64,000 nt of DNA from Streptomyces monashensis (lineage in GTDB: Bacteria; Actinomycetota; Actinomycetes; Streptomycetales; Streptomycetaceae), in NCBI RefSeq assembly GCF_001866665.1, contig NZ_MLYO01000055.1, positions 1-64,000 of the forward strand, in the 5' to 3' direction. Shown piece after piece: positions 19,473 through 26,787 of the stretch (position 1 is its first letter; each line of letters opens with the position of its first letter). The position numbers and the translations under genes are program-made. Under the pieces are notes generated by a model. It was given only the letters and a program-made list of their open reading frames with translations, ran no database searches and had not been told where the DNA came from.

Positions 19473-21052
19473 CCGCCGCCGCAGATGCCCAGCAGCCCGC
19501 CGAGAAGGCCAAGGTCGCTGCGCAGACCAACACCCTGGTCGCCAAGCTCTGGAACTACTGCAACGTCCTCCGCGACAACGGCATGTCCACCATCGAGTAC
19601 GTCGAGCAGCTCTCCTACCTGCTCTTCCTCAAGATGGTCGACGAGATCGAGAACGATCCGTGGGACGGCCAGGACATGAGTGCCATCGTCCCCGCCGACT
19701 ACAACTGGACGTCACTCGTCGGTAAGCGCGGCCCCGAGCTCGAGAAGCACTACCGCGACGTTCTCGAACACCTCGGCAGCCAGCCCGACACCACCATCGG
19801 CACGATCTTCGCCGACGCCCAGAACCGCATCACCAAGCCCGCCCTCCTCGAAAAGCTCGTGGTCGACCTGATCGGTCGCGAGGAGTGGACCGTCACCGGA
19901 ACGGACCTCAAGGGCGACGCCTACGAAGGGCTCCTCGCCAAGGGCGCTTCCGACACCAAGACCGGCGCCGGCCAGTACTTCACGCCCCGCCCGCTCATCG
20001 ACGCCATCGTCGACGTCGTTCAGCCCGACTCGGACGACACCATCACCGACCCGGCCTGCGGCACCGGCGGCTTCCTCATCGCGGCCCATTCCTACATCCG
20101 CAACCACCACATGAAGACCATGTCGCTGGACGAGCGCATGGCCTACGACAGCGGCCGGAAGATCTGGGGCAACGAGCTGGTCACGGGCACGGCCCGTCTC
20201 GCCGCGATGAACATGCTGCTCCACGGCATCGGCAAGAGCGACGGCCCCAGCCTCATCACCGTCGGCGACGCCCTCGCCGACAAGCCCAGCGGCAAGCACG
20301 CCACGCTGGTCCTCGCGAACCCTCCCTTCGGCCGCAAGTCCGCGATCACCGTGGTCGGTCAGGACGGCGAGGTCGAGAAGGAGGACATCCAGTACGATCG
20401 CGACGACTTCACGGCGACGACCACCAACAAGCAGCTCAACTTCCTGCAACACATCATGTCGCTCACGGCAGTTGGGGGACGCGCGGCAGTCGTTCTGCCT
20501 GACAACGTCCTCTTCGAGGGCGGCGCTGGCGAAAAGATCCGCCGCAAGCTGCTGGACGAGTTCGACCTTCACACCATCCTGCGACTGCCCACCGGCATCT
20601 TCTACGCAGGTGGCGTCAAGGCCAACGTGCTCTTCTTCGACAAGAAGGCCCCACGCGCCGACGGCAAGCCGCACACCACCGAGACGTGGGTCTACGACTT
20701 CCGCACCGGCCAGCACTTCACGATGAAGCAGCGGCCTCTCACCCGCGCTCATCTGGACGACTTCGTCACCGCCTACCGTCCCGGCGAGCCCGCTTCGGCC
20801 CGCGTCGAGTCCGAGGACGAGAACGGGCCGTTCAAGAAGTTCAGCTACGAGGACCTGGTCGCCCGCGACAAGGTCAACCTCGACATCACGTGGATGAAGG
20901 ACCCCGCCCTCGACGACGCCGACAGCGGCCTGCCGCCCGAGGTGATCGCCGAGGAGATCGTCCGCGACCTCCAGTCCGCCCTGAACGAGTTCACGGCCAT
21001 CGCCCGCTCCCTGGGCGGCGAGGTGGACGTACCGGAGGCCGAGGTCGAGTAA
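19469..21052 (+). CDS. hsdM: Type I restriction-modification DNA methyltransferase subunit M
   Basis: Adenine-N6 methyltransferase subunit of the type I complex, 527 residues. An N-terminal helical domain (about 20-140) precedes the catalytic domain with GQYFTPRPL at 168-176, the SAM-binding motif DPACGTGGF at 194-202 and the catalytic NPPF at 284-287. All motifs are intact, so host protection should be functional. It starts with GTG overlapping the hsdS stop. The order R-S-M differs from the commoner R-M-S or M-S-R. Downstream it converges on the DUF397 gene, 13 bases away. Confidence 0.93.
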   Translation: MTAAADAQQPAEKAKVAAQTNTLVAKLWNYCNVLRDNGMSTIEYVEQLSYLLFLKMVDEIENDPWDGQDMSAIVPADYNWTSLVGKRGPELEKHYRDVLEHLGSQPDTTIGTIFADAQNRITKPALLEKLVVDLIGREEWTVTGTDLKGDAYEGLLAKGASDTKTGAGQYFTPRPLIDAIVDVVQPDSDDTITDPACGTGGFLIAAHSYIRNHHMKTMSLDERMAYDSGRKIWGNELVTGTARLAAMNMLLHGIGKSDGPSLITVGDALADKPSGKHATLVLANPPFGRKSAITVVGQDGEVEKEDIQYDRDDFTATTTNKQLNFLQHIMSLTAVGGRAAVVLPDNVLFEGGAGEKIRRKLLDEFDLHTILRLPTGIFYAGGVKANVLFFDKKAPRADGKPHTTETWVYDFRTGQHFTMKQRPLTRAHLDDFVTAYRPGEPASARVESEDENGPFKKFSYEDLVARDKVNLDITWMKDPALDDADSGLPPEVIAEEIVRDLQSALNEFTAIARSLGGEVDVPEAEVE

Positions 21053-21065
21053 CCGGCCCGTCGGG

Positions 21066-21275
21066 TCAGTCTTCGGACGCGTACGACACGAAGCGGGTCC
21101 AGGCCCCTGGCGTCAGCATGAGCCGGGGGCCGTCGTCGTTCTTGGAGTCGCGGACGTGGATAGTGCGAGGCGCTATCGCGATTTCGACACAAGAATTGCC
21201 GTCGTTGCCGCCGCTGTAGCTGCTCTTGAACCACACCAGCTCGGACGCGTCCCCGGCAGTGGTCTTGCGGATCAT
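21066..21275 (-). CDS. DUF397 domain protein
   Basis: A 69-residue DUF397 protein, recognisable by WFKSSYSGGNDGNSCVEIA and the following VRDSKNDDGPRL. These small acidic proteins in Streptomyces are almost always encoded just after an XRE/DUF5753 DNA-binding protein, which they are thought to modulate. That holds here: its start overlaps the last codon of the upstream regulator (ATGA-type overlap). Function of the pair is inferred from known WhiJ-type systems. Confidence 0.88.
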   Translation of the reverse strand: MIRKTTAGDASELVWFKSSYSGGNDGNSCVEIAIAPRTIHVRDSKNDDGPRLMLTPGAWTRFVSYASED

Positions 21276-22132
21276 GCTTCTCCCAGCAGTTGCTCGATGA
21301 AGGCCAGCGACTCCCGCGGAGAGAGTGCCTGAGCCCGGATCGTGCCATACCGCAACTCAAGAATGCGCAGGTCTTTGGGTTCTGTGATCGGTCGGCCGTT
21401 GAACGGGCCGTCAGAGCGACCCACGGCCGCGCCGTCTGCGAACTTCAGTAGTTCGATCCGACCGTCCAGCCCGGAGTGGGTGTCGCAGTTCATCGGCATC
21501 ACCTGAAGCACGACGTTGTGCAGTCGCCCGACTTCCAGCAGACGTTCGAGCTGCTGACGCCAGACCATTGTGCCCCCGATGGGACGCCGCAGGACCCCCT
21601 CTTCCAGGACGAAGCTGAGGGCTGGAGAGGGCGAGCGTTCGAAGATCGACTGGCGAGCCAGGCGAGCGGACACCATGCGTTCCACGTCGTCCGGCGAATA
21701 TGGCGGCTGCGCTGCTCCGATCACCGCTCGTGCGTGCTCTCGCGTCTGCAACAACCCAGCGATGATGTGGCTCTCGTAGAGGGCGATCTCGACGGCCTTG
21801 GCCTCCAGTTCCGCCAGCGCCCGCACCTTCTTGGGATACCGGACCTTGGCCACGTCCGCCTTCATCGCCGACACCAACCCACCCGCCCCCAACACCCTGT
21901 CGGCGTTGTCCAGATACCCCGGCTGGGGAATCCGCTTGCCCCCCTCCACCTTGTAGACCAGGTCCTCGCCATAGCCGATGGCCTTGCCGAACTCGCCGGC
22001 CTTCATCCCCGCCGACTCCCGCCGCAGCTTCAACTGCCGCCCGACGGTGGCGATGACCGCGACACCCCACTCGTCGTCCGGATCCACCTCCCAACCCGGC
22101 TCGTCCGACTCGACCTTGAGCTCGTCCGTCAT
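21272..22132 (-). CDS. XRE family regulator with DUF5753 domain (WhiJ-like)
   Basis: DNA-binding regulator of 286 residues. An N-terminal helix-turn-helix (LKLRRESAGMKAGEFGKAIG) is followed by the DUF5753 domain, with typical segments IAGLLQTREHARAVI, VLEEGVLRRPIGG and LHNVVLQVMPMN. The ATG at 22132 follows AGGAGG and is preferred over the upstream GTG in the same frame. It is co-transcribed with the DUF397 protein downstream and divergent from an anti-sigma-type ATPase gene. That three-gene arrangement is the whiJ/abaA-type set that recurs in Streptomyces and affects development or antibiotic production in some cases. Confidence 0.88.
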   Translation of the reverse strand: MTDELKVESDEPGWEVDPDDEWGVAVIATVGRQLKLRRESAGMKAGEFGKAIGYGEDLVYKVEGGKRIPQPGYLDNADRVLGAGGLVSAMKADVAKVRYPKKVRALAELEAKAVEIALYESHIIAGLLQTREHARAVIGAAQPPYSPDDVERMVSARLARQSIFERSPSPALSFVLEEGVLRRPIGGTMVWRQQLERLLEVGRLHNVVLQVMPMNCDTHSGLDGRIELLKFADGAAVGRSDGPFNGRPITEPKDLRILELRYGTIRAQALSPRESLAFIEQLLGEA

Positions 22133-22238
22133 CACCCCTCCTGACAAGCGCCGACACACCGGACAACCGCCGGACAGTCACCGTACGCAACGGCGTAATC
22201 ACTCATCACGGTAGAGGCCATCGGCCACTCTGAGTGAC

Positions 22239-22706
22239 GTGAATCAGAAATTCGCCGACCCCGACACCCAACTCGGCAGCGGAATCCCCCACTTCACCGT
22301 CCTGCTGTCCTCCACCCCGCGCGGTGCCCGCCTGGGCAGGCTGCTCGCGGCCGACCAGCTCCGAAGCTGGAGGCTCCCCACCGACCCCGCAACGCACATC
22401 GTGGCCGAGCTGGCGGCCAACGCCGCTACTCACGGTCGCCTGCCCGGCCGCAGCTTCCGCCTCACGCTCTACGTGGTCGGCCGCACCCTCCGCATCGAGG
22501 TCACCGACACGCGCGGTGACCGTCTGCCCGAGCTGCAAGTGCCGGACAGCCATGCCGAATCCGGTCGTGGCCTCCTTCTCGTGGACGCGCTCGCGGACCG
22601 CTGGGATGTCGCCGAGGGCCGTTATCCGCGCAAGACCATCTGGGCCGAACTGGCGCTCCCCGCACCGGAACCCGCCCCCACGGGTTCCGGTGACACCAGC
22701 GACTGA
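22239..22706 (+). CDS. ATP-binding protein, anti-sigma regulatory factor type (HATPase_c)
   Basis: A 155-residue RsbW-like GHKL ATPase. Motifs: HIVAELAANAATHG (N-box), VTDTRGDRLP (G1-like, D-x-G variant) and ESGRGLLLVDALADRW (G2). Such proteins bind or phosphorylate partners in sigma-factor control. It is divergent from the XRE/DUF397 pair, with 106 bases between the starts, and completes the usual trio. The N-terminal 30 residues look specific to this family. GTG start. The partner sigma factor or anti-anti-sigma factor is not nearby. Confidence 0.85.
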   Translation: MNQKFADPDTQLGSGIPHFTVLLSSTPRGARLGRLLAADQLRSWRLPTDPATHIVAELAANAATHGRLPGRSFRLTLYVVGRTLRIEVTDTRGDRLPELQVPDSHAESGRGLLLVDALADRWDVAEGRYPRKTIWAELALPAPEPAPTGSGDTSD

Positions 22707-22931
22707 AAGCCAAGAACGGACGGGGAAAAGGACCCCAACCAAACCCCACCCCCCTCCCGGCCGCGCCGCCGCCCGCTCACTCGGCCGGGTGAATATGCCT
22801 GCGTCAGCTGGATTTCACAGCCCCGGACACCCATACGCTCAGCGCAACACCACCGCAGACATGCGACGGCCCTCGCCGGGACGGCAATCCCAGTGCGAGG
22901 GCCTGACCACCGAGGAAGAGGCAACTTCCCG

Positions 22932-23837
22932 ATGGGTAACCAGAACCCTAGCGTGCCCATGCACGCCCAGCCCCCTATCGCGGGCAACAACCACCCGAAC
23001 CGGCACCCCCAAGCCCCCCACTCCGGCGGACTGATCCACCACAACACCCGCCACACCACCCGCTTCACGGTGATCGGCAACCACCTCACCCAGCACCCCG
23101 ACCTCTCCCTTCTCGCGATCGGCCTGGCCTGCCACATCCAGTCGCTGCCGAAGGGCGCCCGGGTCGACATCAAGACCCTCACCGCCCGCTTCCCCGAAGG
23201 CGCCACCCGCATCGCCGCCGCCCTGCGTGAGCTGGAGGCCCATGGCTACCTGCGCCGCGAACGTGCACGCATCCCCGGCGGCCGTATCGTCACCCGGACC
23301 ATCTCCTGCAACCAGCCGGCAGCCCGGCGCCACCACCCCGACAGGCCCAGCCGCCCCACCCGGCGCCCGGCAGGACCGGCCCTGGTACCGGCACCGGCAA
23401 AGCGCCCCCATCGCACCGCCCCGAAACCCCTCCCCGCCGTCCCCCAGCCGGCCTGCACCGCTCCCGCCCTCCTCCGGGCCGCCACCGACCTCCTCGCCGA
23501 CCTGCGCCGCCACGACCCATGCCTCCTCCTCTCGGAGAAGGACACGGCGCATCTCGCCCCCGGCGTCGCCGCCTGGCTGGAGCGCGACGTCAGCCCCACC
23601 GCCGTACGCCAGGCCCTGACCGCCGACCTGCCACCCGAGGGACCACGACGCCCCGCCGCCTTGCTGGCCCACCGCCTCGCCACGCAGCTGCCGCCCCCAC
23701 CCCCGTTCCGCGCACCAGCAGCCCCGCCGGCCGCACGACACCCGCTTCAGACCTGCGACGGCTGCGACCGCGCCTTCCGGGCGCCCGGACCGGGCCGCTG
23801 CCGCGACTGCCGATCCGATCTCCTGGAGGCCGCCTAG
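22932..23837 (+). CDS. Helix-turn-helix protein with C-terminal zinc-ribbon-like cysteines
   Basis: A 301-residue protein with a winged-helix region (about residues 50-120; LTARFPEGATRIAAALREL followed by HGYLRRERARIPGG), a Pro/Arg-rich linker, a second helical part (DVSPTAVRQAL), and at the C-terminus a CDGC...CRDC arrangement (CxxC, 11 residues, CxxC) able to hold zinc. Similar HTH proteins are common and poorly understood in Streptomyces. The start is uncertain: ATG 22932 (MGNQNPSVP) or GTG 22893. A purine-rich GAGGAAGAGG lies about 11 bases before 22932. It sits in the accessory island; function unknown. Confidence 0.7.
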   Translation: MGNQNPSVPMHAQPPIAGNNHPNRHPQAPHSGGLIHHNTRHTTRFTVIGNHLTQHPDLSLLAIGLACHIQSLPKGARVDIKTLTARFPEGATRIAAALRELEAHGYLRRERARIPGGRIVTRTISCNQPAARRHHPDRPSRPTRRPAGPALVPAPAKRPHRTAPKPLPAVPQPACTAPALLRAATDLLADLRRHDPCLLLSEKDTAHLAPGVAAWLERDVSPTAVRQALTADLPPEGPRRPAALLAHRLATQLPPPPPFRAPAAPPAARHPLQTCDGCDRAFRAPGPGRCRDCRSDLLEAA

Positions 23838-23886
23838 CATGAAAGCGACGATCCTTGCCCCTGGGCACAGACGAGGAGCGAGCGCC

Positions 23887-24513
23887 ATGACCATCGCACC
23901 GGACGACGCGCGACAGGGCGCCTCCCACCTCTACCGGGCCATGCGTGACTTCGTGCAGTCCACGGACGACACCCTCCCCGGCAAGTTCGAGATCACCAAG
24001 GAAGGGATCGTCCTCGACATGATGTCGCCCGTGAAGCCGCACGAGCTCACCGTGCTGCGCATCCGGAAGCGCTTGGAGAAGGTGATGCCGGAAGAACTCG
24101 TGGCTCATACAGGCGAACCCGACGTGGAGGACGAGCCCGAGAGAATCCTCCGCCGCCCCGACGTGATGGTGATCGCCGAGGCGGAGATGGAGGGAGAGGG
24201 CACCTTTGATCCCCGCACGCTCATCGCCGCCGTCGAAGTCGTCTCGCGCTCGAACCCCGACAACGACTGGGTTGCCAAGATGCGCGACTACCCCTTGATC
24301 GGCGTCCCCGTGTACGCCGTGTTCGACCCACATACCGGCACCGGCGCGGTCCTCTCCGACATCCACCCCACCCCTGAGGGCCCCCGCTACGCCACCCGCA
24401 AGGACTTCGTCTACGGCGAGGACGTCACCATCGCCGACTGGACCATCCCGACCGACGGCCTGCCGCGCTACCAGGACGAGAACGCCCGCGGCGAGGGCGA
24501 GCCACAGCCCTGA
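23887..24513 (+). CDS. Uma2 family (DUF820) restriction-like nuclease
   Basis: A 208-residue protein of the Uma2 family, a PD-(D/E)xK nuclease fold of unknown role that is abundant in cyanobacteria and Streptomyces. The core is visible: KFEITKEGIVLDMMSP, then RRPDVMVIAEAEM with the metal-binding Asp, and LIAAVEVVSRSNPDNDW with the catalytic Glu followed by a distal Lys (VAKMRDYP). It ends DWTIPTDGLPRYQDENARGEG. The start at 23887 follows a GAGGAGCGAG ribosome site. It is a solitary gene in the island between the HTH gene and the HEPN gene. Whether it acts on host or foreign DNA is unknown. Confidence 0.85.
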   Translation: MTIAPDDARQGASHLYRAMRDFVQSTDDTLPGKFEITKEGIVLDMMSPVKPHELTVLRIRKRLEKVMPEELVAHTGEPDVEDEPERILRRPDVMVIAEAEMEGEGTFDPRTLIAAVEVVSRSNPDNDWVAKMRDYPLIGVPVYAVFDPHTGTGAVLSDIHPTPEGPRYATRKDFVYGEDVTIADWTIPTDGLPRYQDENARGEGEPQP

Positions 24514-24657
24514 CACCTGAGGGGCGTCTTCCGGATACGGGGGAGCAGTTTTCGGCCACCTTGGTCCGAGGCGTCGTCGCCCGGCTTGACTGACCCCCCT
24601 GCCCCTCGGGAATCGTTCTCGTAAAGATCTTCGCGATGAGTTCTCACGGGGTAGGGC

Positions 24658-25353
24658 ATGGCCATTTCCACACCGCAGACACGCCAGTTCGAGGCGTTCA
24701 TGACGAACCTGTCCTACGCCCGACGCATGGTCAAAACGGGCGGGATGCTGACTCCGTTCCGTTCCCCGACCATCGACATCGACGACTTCTACCGGGCGGC
24801 CTGGGTGCAGGCGGTGGCAGCCATAGACCACTGGCTCCATGAGGAGGTCCTGCGCCGGGTCGCGGAGTTGGCGGCCATGGACAGCCCCGAGATGCCGTAC
24901 CAGCTCCGGGTCTACGAGCTTCCCCTGCACAGGGTGGAGGCAGTGCGGCGAGGGGAGGTGACACTGTCCGAAGCCGTGGTCGAGCACTTGCGGGAGAAGC
25001 TCGCGCCCCAGGCACTCCAGCATCCCGGGAAGATTTCCGAAGTGCTGAAACTCGTGACCGAGAAAAAGGTCTGGTACGAGGCCGCTGGGTGCATCAACAA
25101 AGAGTTCTTCCAGGGGCGCACCTCGCTCAATGAGAAGAAACTCCGCAGCCGCTATCTGGAGATCACCCAGCGGCGTAACAAAATCGCGCATGACGCCGAC
25201 CTCATCGACGGCGACCTGAAGCAGAGGCGCCCCATTGACGAGGCAGAGGTGACGGACGCCATCGACTGGATCGAGCGGATCGCGCTGGCCATCGCTCACG
25301 TTCTCGACGGCGAAGGTCGGGAGGTGCCCGAAGGGAGCCCGGCCGCCTCGTAG
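24658..25353 (+). CDS. Putative HEPN ribonuclease (RiboL-PSP-HEPN-like)
   Basis: A mostly helical protein of 231 residues with RRNKIAHDADLID at 172-184. R173 and H178 form the Rx4H motif of HEPN ribonucleases, and the RRNxIAHxAD context is what I recall of the RiboL-PSP-HEPN group. HEPN proteins cut RNA in toxin-antitoxin, abortive-infection and CRISPR systems. No small antitoxin gene (for example MNT type) flanks it: 144 bases of non-coding DNA precede it and mshB follows. So it may be a single-gene system or act with the restriction operon upstream. Lower G+C than its neighbours in several stretches. The ATG at 24658 has GGGGTAGGG just before it. Confidence 0.75.
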   Translation: MAISTPQTRQFEAFMTNLSYARRMVKTGGMLTPFRSPTIDIDDFYRAAWVQAVAAIDHWLHEEVLRRVAELAAMDSPEMPYQLRVYELPLHRVEAVRRGEVTLSEAVVEHLREKLAPQALQHPGKISEVLKLVTEKKVWYEAAGCINKEFFQGRTSLNEKKLRSRYLEITQRRNKIAHDADLIDGDLKQRRPIDEAEVTDAIDWIERIALAIAHVLDGEGREVPEGSPAAS

Positions 25354-25362
25354 GGTGGACCC

Positions 25363-26220
25363 ATGACGGAACTGCCCGACCGGCGTCTTCTCCTGGTGCA
25401 CGCGCATCCGGACGACGAGTCGATCAACAACGGCGCGACCATGGCCCGGTACGCGGCCGAGGGGGTCCATGTGACCCTGGTCACCTGCACCCTGGGGGAG
25501 CGTGGCGAGGTCATTCCGGCCGAGCTGCGGCATCTGACCGGTGCCGCGCTGGGCCTGCACCGGCGTGGTGAGCTGGCCGACGCCGTGCGCGCGCTGGGGG
25601 TGAGCGACGCCCGGCTGCTCGGCGGCGCGGGGCGGTACGGGGACTCCGGGATGATGGGGATCTCCGACAACGAGGACCCCGGGTGCTTCTGGCAGGCCGA
25701 CGTCGACGAGGCCGCCGGGCGGCTCGCCGAGGTGATCCTCGAGGTCCGGCCCCAGGTGCTCGTGGCCTACGACGACAACGGCGGATACGGCCACCCGGAC
25801 CACATCCAGGCCCACCGTGTCGCCATGCGCGCCGTCGAACTGGCGGACGAGCGGGGCCACCGCATCGCCAAGGTCTACTGGAACCGTGTCCCGCGCTCTG
25901 TCGCCGAGGCTGCCTTCGAGCGGCTTCAGGAGGAGCTGCCCGGACTGCCGTTCGACAAGAGCGCGTCCCTGGCCGACGTGCCGGGTGTCGTGGACGACGA
26001 GCTGATCACCACCGCCGTCGACGGCGCGCCGTACGCCGCCGCCAAGGCCGCCGCGATGCGTGCCCACGGCACCCAGATCGAGGTGGCCGAGCCGTACTTC
26101 GCGCTCTCCAACGAGCTGGCCCAGCCGCTGTTCACCACCGAGTACTACGAGCTGGTGCGCGGCACGGCCGAGCCCGGGGAGAGCGACCTGTTCGCGGGCG
26201 TCGAAGGGGTGGGGGCATGA
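25363..26220 (+). CDS. mshB: Mycothiol biosynthesis deacetylase MshB
   Basis: Zinc-dependent deacetylase that removes acetate from GlcNAc-inositol in the synthesis of mycothiol, the main low-mass thiol of actinobacteria. 285 residues. The LmbE-family motif AHPDDE is at 14-19 (zinc ligands H15 and D18), and HPDH is at 144-147. The sequence TCTLGERGEVI is typical of MshB. Mca, the conjugate amidase, is a close relative, but length and context favour MshB. It overlaps the next small membrane-protein gene (ATGA). The start lies 9 bases after the HEPN stop, but this gene belongs to the conserved core and not the island. Confidence 0.9.
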   Translation: MTELPDRRLLLVHAHPDDESINNGATMARYAAEGVHVTLVTCTLGERGEVIPAELRHLTGAALGLHRRGELADAVRALGVSDARLLGGAGRYGDSGMMGISDNEDPGCFWQADVDEAAGRLAEVILEVRPQVLVAYDDNGGYGHPDHIQAHRVAMRAVELADERGHRIAKVYWNRVPRSVAEAAFERLQEELPGLPFDKSASLADVPGVVDDELITTAVDGAPYAAAKAAAMRAHGTQIEVAEPYFALSNELAQPLFTTEYYELVRGTAEPGESDLFAGVEGVGA

Positions 26221-26633
26221 GCAACCCGGGACAGGGCTCGCTGCTCGCCCAGCCGCTGCAGCGGCCCTCCGCCGGACGCGTCGCCGCGTACGTCGGCCTC
26301 TTCCTGCTCGGCGCGGTCGTCGGCCTCGCCGGGACCCTCGTGCAGGCCGGCTGGTTCCCCGGCGGGCTGCTGCTCGCCCTCGTCGGCGCGGCCGGGCTCT
26401 TCCTCGGCGGGGCGTACGCCACCGGCGGGCGGGGCGGGGCCGTGGCGCCGGTGGCCGGCTGGATCATCGCCGTCATCCTGCTCACCACCTCGCGCCCCGA
26501 GGGCGACTTCCTGTTCAGTGCCGGGGGTTCGTCCTATCTCTTCCTGCTGGGTGGCATGGTGGTCGCTGTGATCTGCGCCACCATCGGCGCGGGGCGGCAA
26601 CCCGGCGGCGGCCCCGCCCGACTTGGCAAGTGA
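26217..26633 (+). CDS. DUF6113-like small membrane protein
   Basis: A 138-residue integral membrane protein with about four hydrophobic segments (GRVAAYVGLFLLGAVVGLA, LLLALVGAAGLFLGGAYA, VAGWIIAVILLTT and FLLGGMVVAVICATIGAG). Proteins of this type are found just after mshB in Streptomyces, which I recall as the DUF6113 family. It is translationally coupled to mshB by an ATGA overlap, so it may assist mycothiol metabolism, but no catalytic motif is visible. Function unknown. Confidence 0.8.
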   Translation: MSNPGQGSLLAQPLQRPSAGRVAAYVGLFLLGAVVGLAGTLVQAGWFPGGLLLALVGAAGLFLGGAYATGGRGGAVAPVAGWIIAVILLTTSRPEGDFLFSAGGSSYLFLLGGMVVAVICATIGAGRQPGGGPARLGK

Positions 26634-26787
26634 CGTACCACTTCGCCGTACCGCACACGTGCGAGTCCGGTGTGGGTTTCCTCAGCGGCCATGGGATAAG
26701 CGCCAGAAGTGGCCAGTATGGTGGTGCGCGCCGCCGAGCCGCCCGCGAGGTCGTAACGGGCGGCGGAGCCAACTGGGAGAACCTGCC

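Noticed and set aside
23590..26067. 825-codon open frame on the minus strand across the HTH, Uma2, HEPN and mshB genes
   Set aside because: High-G+C shadow frame; the four + strand genes under it have motifs and starts, while this frame has none.
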